Shown here: positions 1-11,904 of the stretch, piece by piece
How positions within the stretch are numbered: the stretch's first letter is position 1
How the letters are laid out: every line of letters starts with the position of its first letter
Assembly (NCBI GenBank): GCA_963855995.1
Contig: OY979716.1
Coordinates: forward strand, 36,333,818-36,397,817
DNA: 64,000 nucleotides
Origin: Muricea muricata
Taxonomy: Eukaryota > Cnidaria > Anthozoa > Malacalcyonacea > Plexauridae
Direction of reading: 5' to 3'
Position numbers and translations under genes: made by a program
Notes under the pieces: model-generated
Seen by the model: only the letters and a program-made list of their open reading frames with translations
Database searches by the model: none
Told to the model about the DNA's origin: nothing

Positions 1-985
1 ACCTTTAGCCGTTGCCATAGATATGGCGTCAAATGGCGTGAGATGGCGTCAAATGGCGTGATGATTCGTCAGAAATCCGCCATGTTTTTGGCTTCAACTG
101 GTTGACTGAACAGAGATTGGCGTGCTCTCTCCAGATATAATAGAACTCAATGGTTGTCCCCCACTCAGATTCACTGCATGATGGTACCTAGTAAAACCCA
201 AGAATGGTAGGCATGCTCTGATTGATCAATAGCCGTGTTTTAATCAGGCCATCCAAACATGGAAATAATTACAGAGTTATTTTATAAAACAAATACTTAA
301 TGGCTTTCCTATTTGGAGGCCTGATCCAAACAATTTAGGATATTGCTTGAGTGGAAAAAAGCTTGAAGAACCCTTGCCTGTGGCCCATGCTTTTAAAGCT
401 TTTCTCAAACCTTGCAACATCCAAGGCATATTGGATCAAGCCATCCAAACATGGAACCATTAGGTATTTGTAGAGCTAGTACACATTACACAAAGTTATA
501 GACTTGGAAAATGGTGTCTTACCCTCCCTCTACCCATGAGGTAAATAAGATCTTACAACCCCTAGTGTCTTACCCCCTCCACCAATGATGTGATGGGAAT
601 GTCCCCCTCCCCTCAACGCATGATGTGAAGGCATCATATACAGGTATTAAGCAATTATTGGTGGTTGAGTACCGCTTTGTCAATCTGACTGTAATTAACT
701 GTAATTCCAAACAATTATAGTACATAGAAAAGAATTTTTAAATTAATGTATTTAAAGTATGCATATAACTTGCTAACACAATACAACAATTTATTTTAAA
801 TGTAATGAAAGTTTGTAAACATACATGCATGTATTTCCAAATAATTAATAAATATTGTTCATTATAAATAATTTAATTTCATTTATCATGTTTAATATAT
901 ACTTATACTATTATTTATAATAATGCAATGAATTGAATAACATTTTTGCACACAACAGCTATACTGTCTTATGTATTAAGATTGT
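1..985. other. AT-rich stretch without a gene
   Basis: I see no supported coding sequence here. Positions 22-62 hold a short imperfect tandem repeat built on ATGGCGTCAA and ATGGCGTGA. The rest is AT-rich and downstream of the minus-strand Myb/SANT gene. Confidence 0.5.
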
Positions 986-1041
986 TTGAACTTATTCATA
1001 AATGTTTCAACTAAATTGAACATTGCCTTTTGTGATTCCTG

Positions 1042-1847
1042 CTACATTTTCATTTGCTCTACCATTTGGTTTTGCATGTTTTGCTGCACATCCAATCTTT
1101 GTTTTTCCAACATAATTTCTTGCTCACGGATTTTCAGTTGTTTCTCGGTATTTTCCTTGTTGCTATCTTGTTTATATTTAAGGTATTCAAGAAACTCTGT
1201 GCTTTTTCTCTTTCTGCAGGGACCAGGAGTATCTTCAAGCTCATGCCTTTTTTTTGTTTCGCCCAGTTTTTCGCATGCTTTCTTTCGCATTTCCTCGGCT
1301 GTCGCCTTTTCCTTTTCTACTTTATCTTTTTTCAGTTGAAGGTCTTGTAGGAAACCATTTTCATATTCAACCATACGGCTGTGGATATCTGTCAACAGTT
1401 GTGTCTTTTCGTCGAATTCTGTAGCAATGCCTGTTGCTCTTGCTTCTTGTGTTTCTTGTTTTTTGAACGATTTGACAAGTTCAAAAAACCTGGTTCAAAA
1501 AACGTTGGTTGAGGCTTGGAGGGAAACCGGAGTTTGGTATCTCTGTCAAATTTACTGCTATATTTCTGAGGGCATCTCCTCGCTCCCGAGAGCCATGTTT
1601 CCATCTATACGGCTCGACTGAAATTACTTCGGTCAAAAGCTGAACATCATGCGTGGTTTTCCACCGAAACTTTGTTCGTTTTTTAGCTGGTCTATAGGGA
1701 AAAAAACAATAGGTAAATGTAAGCCACATAAGATCATTACCTAATTTGATAAACCGTTTTCAAAATACATAGTACTTACGGACTATTTTGGTCAAAATTT
1801 TCTTCTTCAGCCAAATAAGCCAAGTCTATGTTGTTCATAGCACTCAT
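1042..1847 (-). pseudogene. Myb/SANT-like DNA-binding protein, frameshifted
   Basis: Likely start is the ATG ending at 1847, in a first exon (1847-1780, beginning MSAMNNIDLAYLAEEENF) that closes on a clean GTAAGT donor. The acceptor CCCTATAG lets exon 2 start at 1691 and keeps the frame (PPAKKRTKFRW). Exon 2 shows a Myb/SANT-like segment with spaced tryptophans (KFRWKTTHDV, EPYRWKHGSRERG), then a lysine/glutamate-rich coiled coil ending QNQMVEQMKM. The family is common beside PIF/Harbinger transposases, but I see no transposase next to it. The frame shifts by one base near 1490, at the T-rich run before FELVKSFKKQE, so the copy is probably dead unless that is a sequencing error. It could be a host gene relic or an orphan transposon partner. 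Confidence 0.6.
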
Positions 1848-2069
1848 GTTTTTTTCGTCAAAAAAAGCCTAAATTATATGAAAAATGAAATAAAACAACT
1901 GAACAAACCCGAAGCGGAAAAATAACATAGAAAAACAAAATTTTTGTGTCTATTTAAAGAAAAAACAACTTGCCTTTCAAATGTTTTTCCCGACGACCAT
2001 AAATCGCTTTGTTACGGTCCCAAAACGAAAACATGCGACGATTTCCTCCCACCCATGCACTTACTGCGC

Positions 2070-2870
2070 ATGCGTAACAGACTTAAGGTAGCGGTAGTGG
2101 TAGAGGAAGTCAAATCTGAACCTGTCTATCAAAATACGTGGGACAACAACAAAGTGTTACAGCATTTGAAGATTTTTCCATGTCTACATCAGATCAACTT
2201 ACGTGATCATAAATACAAACTGACGATGCTCTGTGCTCTGGTTACAGGGCAGCGATGCCAGTCTTTGCATCTTATTAGTTTAGATACAATGGAAAAGGGT
2301 TCATTTTCCTATTGGTTTGTGATTAACGCTTTAGTAAAACAATCTGCATGCACCTGGCAGGGCGCAACCCGTTCTGGTTCTACCAAAATTTGTTGAAGAT
2401 AAACGTTTATGTGTGTATTCAGTGCTCGAAGAATATGTGCAACGTACACATACAATAAAAAAATGACCACAACTGTTTGTTAGCATTGCTAAACCTCATA
2501 AAAACGTTTCAAAGGACACCATGGCACGGTGGATGAAACATGTTATGAGCTTGTCTGGCATTAATATTTCAGTGTTGAAGCCACACAGCACCCGAGCTGT
2601 GTCAACTAGAAGACTAGTAAATGTAGTGTGCTTATCACACACATTATGTCAGCTGCAAGCTGGGTTGCAGATTCAACCTTCCATAAGTTTATAAAAAGAA
2701 TATTGGCCAGGTCCAGGACAAAGAGGATATTTTTGGTCACGCGATATCATTTGATGCAACTCACTGATGTTGCTATGTTGTTTTTATTAAATCAGTTATG
2801 TTGTTATGAACTGATCTTGGTCCTGGGGTTTATTCTTCGTTCCCAAGGTTTTAAAATCCCATGGAAACTC
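2070..2870 (+). pseudogene. Fossil DIRS-like tyrosine recombinase
   Basis: The stretch encodes pieces of a phage-integrase-type tyrosine recombinase of the sort carried by DIRS retroelements. Recognisable blocks are WDNNKVLQHLKIFP, a VTGQRCQSLHLI core block, KPHSTRA, and AASWVADSTFHKF near the 3' end. It is broken, with several breaks, and looks old. No reverse transcriptase belonging to it is visible upstream in this window. The hairpin immediately downstream may be its terminal repeat. A Crypton-type recombinase is the alternative, but the VTGQRC and WVADSTF blocks fit DIRS better. Confidence 0.65.
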
Positions 2871-2889
2871 TGAGGTGGAGACTAATAGA

Positions 2890-3148
2890 ATTAATAAATT
2901 AAACGAGACTTACCTGTAAGTTGAAGTTTGATTGGGATTCTATCAGTCACCACAGAGCAGAGATTACATGCCCACCCCTAAGGTACCTCCCTGCAGTGTC
3001 TGCACTATGATTATCTCGGGGTACTCAGAACATTGAAATTCGGCCAGCTTTGCGCATGTGTGCTCTCTCATGTAATCTCTGCTCTGTGGTGACTGATAGA
3101 ATCCTAATCAAACTTCAACTTAAGGTAAGCCTCATTTAATTTATTAAT
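2890..3148. repeat. Hairpin of two ~80-bp inverted arms
   Basis: Arms at about 2890-2970 and 3069-3148 are near-perfect reverse complements around a loop of about 98 bp; the inner tip of each arm contains CAGAGCAGAGATTACATG or its complement. It lies directly after the DIRS-like recombinase relic, where an inverted terminal repeat of that element would be expected. That assignment is inference; a separate foldback MITE is possible. Confidence 0.7.
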
Positions 3149-3594
3149 TTTACTTAATCGTTTGAGGTAGTGACACAACCCATATCCTTCGAAAGGTAAT
3201 AACTGCGCCTATATACACTGGCAACGTTAGTTTAAGGTATTATTGATCTAAAGCTCGGCACCCACTGTCCTACTGCTCGCTGCAAGCTGCTAGGTAAATA
3301 TTTGCACCCTACATAGACTTTATGCATAAATCGTGATCCGGACCGTGTATCCTTTAAAACAGGAATTAATGCATTGTTGTTGGTCAATGATTGCGGCAAG
3401 TGACTGATAACAATGTGTAAATTCCCGTTTATCAGGATAGACGTTCCCAATAACCATTTGTGCATAAGATCTATATAATTAATATTTCCTAATAAAAATT
3501 AACGGCCCTGGCGTAACATAGGTGCAATTTGTCTGCGCATAGAGCAGTGTTTCTTTTATTTAGATTACTCATCTATCATATGGAATCGACGGAG
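3149..3594. other. No gene seen
   Basis: Short ORFs here show no recognisable domain. The stretch separates the DIRS-like hairpin from the long-armed foldback element. Confidence 0.4.
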
Positions 3595-6404
3595 GTGGGT
3601 CTTAATTTTATTTTTAATACGTATTTTTCCACAAAACGTTTGAAAATCCCATAAAGTTTGCCGTGTTTTGACGCTCTCAAATTCACACACTGTGGTCGTG
3701 TTACGCAATGTTTGAAGTGTCGTAAGTCTCAATTTACCCTGCTAACTATACATACAAACCGTGAATAAAGCTTATTTAATCTATTTTTTATATTGGTAGT
3801 TCATATAACTACAGTATTTTAAAGATCTTGTTGAATTTTGTTGTTCATATAAATCACTCGCATAACAAGCCGTTTCATCCCTGGTTTCATCTATAGGTGA
3901 ATAAAATTGGCTGTGTTTGTATTCAATCCTATTTTATTGCTTTAAATATCATTTGAAGTTTTCCCCACATGTATTTCCTTTAAGAATAAGCTTATTATCT
4001 TTACTGCAACTGTATTTTTCAGTACATTTTTTTGTAAAATGGTCTTATGATATTTTCTTCGATGAATGAGTTCCAAACAATGCTTGTTTTTAAAGAAAAA
4101 GACAAATCCCAAAATCTGCTCCTGTAACCATTACAAAATATTTTTATAGCATCTCCGGGATCCATGCTTGAACTTGGTGTGGTTTAAATGTTTGGGAAAG
4201 CATTTTTTATGAAGGTTTGCTGCATGGCTGTTATAGAACTGTTACAGAAATTATTCTGTGACCAGTCATAATTTACAAGGGAGATTAAATATTGATTTTT
4301 TTCCATAAAAGCCAGTCCAATGTGAATGATTTTACATTCAAAATGAGCAAAAAGCAAAAGAAAATATGACTTTGGTGGCAATTTGTCATAGTCATTAATC
4401 TTCATGTTGAAAATCTAAAATATTGTTTGAGGTTGTCAAAGAAGTCCAATATGGCTGACATTTATTATACAGAGTAATGTGTTTAATAGCCGATTCTAAA
4501 AAACTGCACCTGTAACCGCTCCACTTTGTTCATTTAGTAAACACATGCCAAATCTCGTTAATCCAGGAGGGGGGTTTTAAAGGCATTTTTTTACCCCCAT
4601 GGGGAACGAGCAAATATTTAAGCTTTTTAGCTACAGTGGTAGCCAAATTTATTTACAAATATATATAGTTATTTATATGCCTATCCTAAACTATTAAGAA
4701 TACTTGTTGAGGTCAAGCATTTTCATTTACCATTCAGTTTCGTGTGGGCATCAGTGATGCGATCTTACTGTATCAACTAAAAATAATAATACTGTATATG
4801 TGTACGAGTCCACAGGACGCCCAAAAACATTTTAATATGTATTGTAGGTTTACAAAACATATATATATCAAGGTTTTCCGCTGTAGAACTTTGTGCTTTA
4901 ATGTTCTCTTCTCACTTTTACAACTGTGCTCTATCTCATCATAACCCAGTAAGCAGGCTGGAAAAAACTTTACAGGTGGAGAGAGCTAGACTAATTTATA
5001 AATTAAGCAAATCGTCTCTTTAACATCAGAAGATTTCTCATACATACAATGACAATAACCTCTGAATTAAGTATTAAATAATTTTATTTATATTTTGTAA
5101 TGTGTGTACCAGGGAAAAACCTGCCCAACAGTTTGACGTGCTAGTTACTATGCAAATATTTATGTGTAAATTGCCATAAAAAACTATTAATGTCTAAACA
5201 AATGCATACGTATTTCTAATACGTTATATACTAATTTCCCGACATATCATGGTATTAGTTTGTAATACCATGATTAACGAGGATATACAGTAAAATTTAA
5301 ACTGTACGAAATAGCTTGGGAATAAATTCATCAATAATGTGTGCTGTTACGTACAATAATGTATTGTGTTGAAAATATATAAATATCTGATTATTTTGTT
5401 GTGTAAAGTGTTGATTGTTTGGATTCCAGTCATTGCATACAAATTAGGGAAAATTTCTAATTTTCCCCGTTTTGGGGGAGAATTATAGAAAAATCCCTCT
5501 TCTGAGTAATTTAGTGATTAAATGTCACTCTGAGAACAATAGAAACCGAGTTGATCATGGTATTACTCTGTATAATAAATGCCAGCCATATTGAACTTCT
5601 TTGACAACCTCAAAAATAAATTCGGATTTTCAACATGAAGATTAATGACTATGACAAATTGCCACGAAAGTCATATTTTGTATTGCTTTTCGCTCATTTT
5701 GAATGTCCCTTCTATGGAGGAAAAAAAATCAATAGTTAATCCCCCTTCTAAATTATGACTTGTCACAGAATAATTTCTGTAACAGCCTTTTGCCATGCAG
5801 CAAACCTTCATAAAAATTTTTTCCAAACATTTGAACCACACCAACTTCAAGCATGGGTCCCGGAGATGCTATAAAAAAATTTTGTGATGATTACAAGAGT
5901 AGATTTTGAAATTTTTCTTTTTCTTTAAAAACAAGCATTGTTTGGAACTCATTCATGGAAGAAAATATCATAAAAACATTTTACAAAAAAATGTACTGAA
6001 AGTTGCAGGAAAGGTAATAAGGATATTCTTAAAGGAAATAAATGTCGGGAAAACTTCATATGATTTTTAAAGTAATAAAATAAGATTGGATACAAAAACA
6101 GCTAATTTTATTCACCTATAGAAGAAACCAGAGATAAAATAGCTTGTTATGCAAGTGATTTATATGAACATAAAGTCAGAGATCTTTAATTAAAATACCC
6201 CAATTATATGAACTAAACCTATAAGAAAAGATTAAATAAGCTTTATTCACGGTTTGTATGTTTAGTTAGCAGGGAAAATTGAGACTTATGACACTTCAAA
6301 CATTGCGTAAGTTCACAGCCACAACGTGTGAATTTGAGAGCGTCAAAACACGGCAAATTTTAAGGGTTTTTCAAACGACTTCTGGAAAAATAAAATTAAG
6401 ACCC
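3595..6404. mobile_element. Foldback element with ~0.85-kb inverted arms
   Basis: The left arm (about 3595-4478) and right arm (about 5562-6404) are diverged reverse complements. Both begin with GGGTCTTAATTTTA and both contain the same internal blocks, such as GACGCTCTCAAATTCACAC with small changes. The loop of about 1.1 kb has no recognisable transposase, so it is a non-autonomous DNA element. I could not find a convincing target duplication, so the superfamily is open. Arms differ by scattered substitutions and small indels, suggesting moderate age. ORFs lying in the arms repeat on the opposite strand and are not genes. Confidence 0.75.
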
Positions 6405-8058
6405 ACACAAAAAAAATTAAGATACAGAAATGTTTACTTAATATTTAACCTGCAGTAGCATACCAGAATTATAGGTATTTATAATTAAGTTTAATAAATA
6501 AATCGTGTAAATCTATCATCTTTTTTTTTCAGTTTTACAAAAAACAAAAAAAAATTAACGTGTTGCCATGGCTATAACTAATTTTTGTGTTCCACTGAGC
6601 TCAATATAACAGCTGTAAGAATAATTTAATCATGAAGCTTTTACATTCAATTTCGTTGCCTTTTTCGCAAATATAAAATAAAGTTATTGTCCAAAAGTTT
6701 AAATAAAGTATTTTTCATCAACAAAAGTAAAGTTTCTCTCTATTTCATTTTTGAGATAATATTTACGTCCTAGAAGTATTAGCCCTATTAAATTTCTTCA
6801 CATATCGGCCACTGTATACAATGCAGCAATGTGGTATCCGAAGCAAAAAAGGCCGGAAAAGGAAAATAACTAAAGTAATGAGTGGAACGTGAAATGTTGC
6901 ATAATATTGAATTTTGTCAGCTGTATTTTGACCTTTGCACGGCAACTGAATATTTCATAATATCCGCAATGCAATACATGGCATTGCTCTGTGAAACTCT
7001 AATTTATAATAACGAACATTTTGGCACAAAATAGGCCTTACTTAGGCCCACTCAAGAGCCGGTTTTCCAAGCCCGTTTAAAGATCGTCTACACCGTTTCA
7101 CTTACTTTGTGAACGACTGAACTTGTGTTTTAAACATGAAATATGAATATCATTTACACTACTGTTCGTTTGAAATATCATGAGTACAGCCGATTAAACA
7201 AATATAGCGTTGTTTTTTATTCTAGACATTAGTATAGACAGGTGGACGTTTTATTCCCGCTATGGAAATATTTTCGTATTCATTGTCTGTCAAAACAACA
7301 ATTTCTTAAGAAATGAATAATTATTTGAAATCGGCAAAGCGGGACTAAATTATCTGGCTTGCTACGCAGCTGCTCTAGAAATATCTACCGTTTAAAAGTA
7401 AACGAACTTTTAACAGCCAGTCCGAATTCTCCACAATTATAACAAATGACATCCAAACTCAAAATAATATTGCTGAGAAATGGGAACAGGCCGATTAGAC
7501 ACATTTAGAATGCAACGTTTTAGTTCACGGTTTAAAGTCAATGGGCAAAACCATGTACTTAATACTCTCATACTGTAGCACGGTCATTCACGTCTTTTGA
7601 AGATTCTTTTTCCCAAAGCAAGCATGCCACTTTCCTCAAGCTTTCCTTTGCCTATGAAAGTTTATCTCCCGTAATCAATAATTATTTTAGTTGGCCATCT
7701 AGCTTTACTTAATTTTTCTGCTGTATATGACAAAGACCTAAACTGTATACGTAATTTGCTATCTTTCAACAACACACACCAAGGTTTTCGTTTGCATCAA
7801 CCATGACGAATATAATTTCTAGGATCGACACGCAAAATAAAAGCAGTTTTTTGTTCAACTATAAAGTGCGCCTCCTCCCAAAAAAGCACGACAGGATGTG
7901 TTGACGAAGACGAAGGTCACAAGCTTCGCTTGTCAAACATGAACCGGGCAACTAAAATATACAAAATAGATACAATATTTGTAAAGTTACCTTTGAATCC
8001 TGCTCAGTTTTATGGCTGTATATTTTTCTACTGTAAGATTGGACTGGAATGAGATACA
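6405..8058. other. AT-rich stretch without a gene
   Basis: No ORF here matches anything I recognise. At the right edge, a short segment (about GACTGGAATGAGATACAT) occurs at 8042-8060 and again at 8085-8102, a small duplication at the LINE's truncated 5' end. Confidence 0.4.
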
Positions 8059-9936
8059 TTGAAAGATTGTAAGATTGTAAGATTGCACTGGAATGAGATA
8101 CATAACGAAGAACAATCCTTAGATGAAATGGCTGAAAAATTTTATGCAACCATCTGGCCAAAATTTGAGAAAAGTTTCCCGATGATTAAAGTTCGCACGT
8201 CAACGAGAGATCCACCATTCATATCTCCTTTGGTAAAACATTTCCTAAAGCAAAGGAAACGAGCAATTAAGGCTAGAGATAGTGAAGCTAATACTCGGAT
8301 ACAAACCCAAATCAATAAGCTTATTCGAAGAAACCAACTTAAAGCCGTTCAGAATGAATATCGAAAATGCAAATCAGGAACAAAAGACTGGTGGTCTAAC
8401 ATAAATAAAATTACAGGAAGAAATGACAACAAACTACCAGTTACATCTTTTATTGACCCCAATGAGATTAATGGTTTCTTTCACGACGTATGTTCCGATC
8501 CATATTATACACCTCCAGAGTTTGAAGAAATTCCAGAAGGTACTAGAGTTCCTATGCTTACTGTAGAACTGGTTTCCAAGTTTCTCCAAAATCAAAAATG
8601 TACATCAGCAGGACCTGATGACTTACCATATTGGTTCTGGAAAGAGTTTGGTCTTGAGCTAGCACCAACCATCACGAAAATATTTAATTCCTCTTTGAGA
8701 AAAGGCAAGGTTCCTAAAGTTTGGAAAAGGGCTGATCTTATACCAGTCCCTAAGGAAGCTACCTTAGAAAATTGCAACCAGCTGAGACCTATTTCTCTGA
8801 CTGATATAATCATGAGAATATTTGAGAAATGTGTATATAAAACTGAAATTGCTCACTCTATTAGAGATATCATTGATTCAGACCAATTCGCCTATAAAGA
8901 GTGTCATAATACTATAATGGCTTTGATTAAGTGTCAACACCTGTCATTGAAATGGTTGGAAAATGGAGCCAGATACGTGAGAGTTTTTTCATTCGACTTT
9001 AAGAAAGCATTTGACAGCGTTCCGCATGACATTCTATGTAATAAGCTGAAAAACCTCCCGATTAATCCATATATCATTAATTGGATTGTTAACTTCCTGG
9101 AATGTCGTCACCAGAGAGTAAAGGTCGACGGAATCAGAACAGAGTATGTGAGCATTAATAGAGGTGTTCCTCAGGGAACCGTGTTGGGACCACTCCTATT
9201 TTCAGTAATGATCAACGACATCAAAACAGTCAGTACTCAAAATGAACTGGTGAAATTTGCTGATGATTTGACATTAGAAGTGCCTGTTTTTGATGATGAT
9301 GACACATCTATGACTGAAGTTAGTAATATTGGAGAATGGTCCGAAAGAAATAGAATGCAGCTTAACATGAAAAAAACATATGAAATGGTCATACGAAGTA
9401 AAATTTCAACACCCTTACCAGTTGCTATTCCAAACATTCATCGCAAAACGTGGTTGAAGATATTAGGAGTAACCCTAGAGAACGCACCTGATAAATGGGA
9501 TTTACATTTTGATGAAATGATTAGTCGAGCTGCTGGAAGACTGTATATACTACGAGTGTGCAAGTATTACGGTATGTCGACCAACCAGTTAAAACTTTTA
9601 TTCAACAGTTTAATAATGCCATTATTTATTTACGGAGTTGAGCTTTGGGGAGGTACTTATGACAAGTATATTAACCAAATTGATAAATTTATTAGCCGTG
9701 CTTATCGAAATGGTTATATTGCAGATAAGTTTAATTTCAGCGAAGTTATCACAGATAGAGACAGGAAATTATGGAACAAAATTATAAATGATAAAGATAA
9801 TGCATTACAAGAATTATTGCCGAATAAGCTAAATAGACCGCTAAGACAGAGGGGACGTGAATTTGAGCTTCCATTAATAAGAACTGAACGTTATAAACGC
9901 TCTTTCATAAATAGATGTCTTTATAAATTTGTATGA
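8059..9936 (+). CDS. LINE reverse transcriptase (625 aa, N-truncated)
   Basis: The protein copies element RNA into DNA at the nicked target in the nucleus. Domain order: basic linker (about residues 10-110), then the reverse transcriptase. Landmarks are CTSAGPDDLPYWFW (fingers), FDFKKAFD near residues 311-318 (first catalytic aspartate), GVPQGTVLGPLLF, and FADDLTLEV near residue 399, where F replaces the usual Y of YADD. The C-terminal part (FIYGVELWGG, then a basic tail) is typical of CR1/Jockey proteins. The first few residues come from the duplicated junction, so the ATG is probably not the original start. The missing endonuclease means this copy could move only with help. Open throughout. 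Confidence 0.88.
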   Translation: MKDCKIVRLHWNEIHNEEQSLDEMAEKFYATIWPKFEKSFPMIKVRTSTRDPPFISPLVKHFLKQRKRAIKARDSEANTRIQTQINKLIRRNQLKAVQNEYRKCKSGTKDWWSNINKITGRNDNKLPVTSFIDPNEINGFFHDVCSDPYYTPPEFEEIPEGTRVPMLTVELVSKFLQNQKCTSAGPDDLPYWFWKEFGLELAPTITKIFNSSLRKGKVPKVWKRADLIPVPKEATLENCNQLRPISLTDIIMRIFEKCVYKTEIAHSIRDIIDSDQFAYKECHNTIMALIKCQHLSLKWLENGARYVRVFSFDFKKAFDSVPHDILCNKLKNLPINPYIINWIVNFLECRHQRVKVDGIRTEYVSINRGVPQGTVLGPLLFSVMINDIKTVSTQNELVKFADDLTLEVPVFDDDDTSMTEVSNIGEWSERNRMQLNMKKTYEMVIRSKISTPLPVAIPNIHRKTWLKILGVTLENAPDKWDLHFDEMISRAAGRLYILRVCKYYGMSTNQLKLLFNSLIMPLFIYGVELWGGTYDKYINQIDKFISRAYRNGYIADKFNFSEVITDRDRKLWNKIINDKDNALQELLPNKLNRPLRQRGREFELPLIRTERYKRSFINRCLYKFV

Positions 9937-10110
9937 CATGTCTTGTAATATAGACTTATTTGTATATTATCTTAGTTTCAGATTATTCAACACCATGTAA
10001 ATAGCAGTAAATTTTAAATCTTATATTGTATTATTTCTATAAACTCTGTAAACTCAAACGGGTGTTTTGAGTAACACTTTCTAATAAAGACTACTATCTG
10101 TCTATCTATT
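8085..10110 (+). mobile_element. 5'-truncated CR1/Jockey-type LINE
   Basis: This non-LTR retrotransposon copy keeps the linker after the endonuclease, the whole reverse transcriptase and the 3' untranslated region. The apurinic endonuclease domain and any ORF1 are missing, as expected from 5' truncation during target-primed reverse transcription. The 3' end carries AATAAAG and a short TATC-type repeat (ctgtctatctatt, about 10092-10110) instead of a long poly(A). The second LINE relic at 11.9-12.9 kb ends the same way, suggesting a shared tail preference. The open reading frame makes this one of the younger inserts in the first 20 kb. Confidence 0.85.
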
Positions 10111-10531
10111 TGTTCTTTTAAAGTGAGTACAGTTTTTCCACACAGTATACAAAAAAACCAGCTGTAGCTTTAGTCTTAACTTGACTCGACGTTAGGCAGC
10201 TGCTAAATTGTGAGATCTGGAAAGACTTCCTCATCCTCAGTTTCAGATGAGTTACGCCCCCCAGGCTTACGGAACACGTGGTATCATTGCAAGGAGAATG
10301 CAAAAGGAAGCATTTTTGACACTTATCTGTCCAGAATTTAAGAACTTAATAATTTAGAGGATTTACAGTAAGGTGTTTTTCGTATGACATTCCATTATCA
10401 AAGGATTTTGGTATTTTTTCATTATAAACCACGCTAAAATGCGGCTAAACTGGATAAAACAGTTTGTTTGTTTTGGCCAAGAGCCCTTAAAATGGGCATA
10501 GCCCGAATGTTGCGGGCTATTGTGAAAAACC
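10111..10531. other. No gene seen
   Basis: Spacer between the LINE tail and a TTAA-flanked MITE. Nothing coding is supported. Confidence 0.4.
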
Positions 10532-10535
10532 TTAA

Positions 10536-10928
10536 GGTGGCTCGATAGTCTAACTCATAGCACATAATACTTTCTTCGCCATAGAATCTTTTATAGTGCT
10601 CGTGTAAAGCTTAGTTTAGGTCATTACATAGCTCTACTGGTTGTCTTCATAACTGGAAAAGTTTTATGCTCCTACCGTTCGTATGTCCAGAGATATTGTT
10701 GTCATAGGTAAGGTGTGGAGTTTATGCAAATGAATTATAATTAGAATCGAGTTCCAACAAGAAACGTGATTTCTATGTTCAGGCAAACTTTGAAGAAATT
10801 CTTTTTTAAGTACAGCAAACATTGCTATAGAGCTGTGCAATGACCTAAAATGAAGCTCAAGCATTCACTACAAAACATTTAATCGTAGAGACATAAAATT
10901 TCTAGTGAATTCTGACTATCGAGCCACT
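10536..10928. mobile_element. TTAA-flanked MITE (393 bp)
   Basis: The terminal repeats read GGTGGCTCGATAGTC on the left and GACTATCGAGCCACT on the right, bounded by TTAA at 10532-10535 and 10929-10932. TTAA targets are used by piggyBac and Kolobok superfamilies; the ends resemble those of the 13581-15117 element (GGGGGTCTTATA), so both may depend on one transposase source. No coding capacity. Confidence 0.75.
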
Positions 10929-10932
10929 TTAA

Positions 10933-11904
10933 GCGAATACGTTAAAAGATATTTTAACGGTTCACTATTTTCTATATAAGTGCACCATCTTTGCCAACTT
11001 TAGACCTATTAAACTGATAAAAACACTAAATTTTACGCTTTTTGACAGTGAAAGCGACTGTTTGCATTCACTTATATAGACAGCCTGTATAGAGAACTAG
11101 AACAGGCGGCGTGGGGCACGTATTTTGTTTATACCTTGATGAAAGATTAATTCAAATACTTTATACGCGCGCGTAAACCACGACTAAAACGACGACTTCG
11201 GTTCGGTTATTGAATGTTTGTTCATCAGCGCTTTTGGTAAATTCTACTATAATAATTTCCGAGGAAGCTGACTGCATTGTATATTAGATACAGCTTGTGG
11301 CAACAGGTTCATTTAAGTAAGTTGCCAGAGCCGCCCCCTGATGTTGGATGGGGTGTGCAGTCTCAAAAAATGTAATTTAGATTCTTCAAATTCTCCACCA
11401 CGAACGAAACGATGCGAAGGGATTTTCAATTCATACGTAAACTTTTTGTGACCAACTCCACTCATAAACTTTGTTTAAAATACTGGAGCTGTTAGATATA
11501 CAGTAAGCTAATTATTTCTATAGTCTTTTTGGTTCAAACCATAAGATGTTAAATTGCACACTAACAGAAAATGAAATATCAGGCAAATAGAGGACTTTTA
11601 AGTCAAATACAGCATTCTAATACTAAGTTGAGAAACGAGATCCTCTATTTCAGGTATCTGTTAAAGAAATTTGTTGTGATTAGATTGAGTTTTACAACCA
11701 GGGCGCTTATATACCGGGCGGGGAAATGCGCTCACAAAGCGCTGATCGATGTGTGATGCGGCAGAGAACTGGTGCGAGCGTGTTTTTTGAACGAATTCGG
11801 GAGAAACGTGATTTTGTCGCTTTTTCTTTGTGCGGTTTTTACTCCGGTTTTATGAGAAGTTTCAGGAAATTCTTAACTTGAAGTTTTAAGGAGACTCCAT
11901 ACAT
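10933..11904. other. No gene seen
   Basis: Short ORFs only, none recognisable. A GC-richer patch lies around 11160-11200 (ACGCGCGCGTAAA). Confidence 0.35.

Noticed and set aside
4184-4405. 73-residue minus-strand ORF
   Set aside because: Part of the inverted arm of the foldback element; the other arm carries the same sequence with stops.
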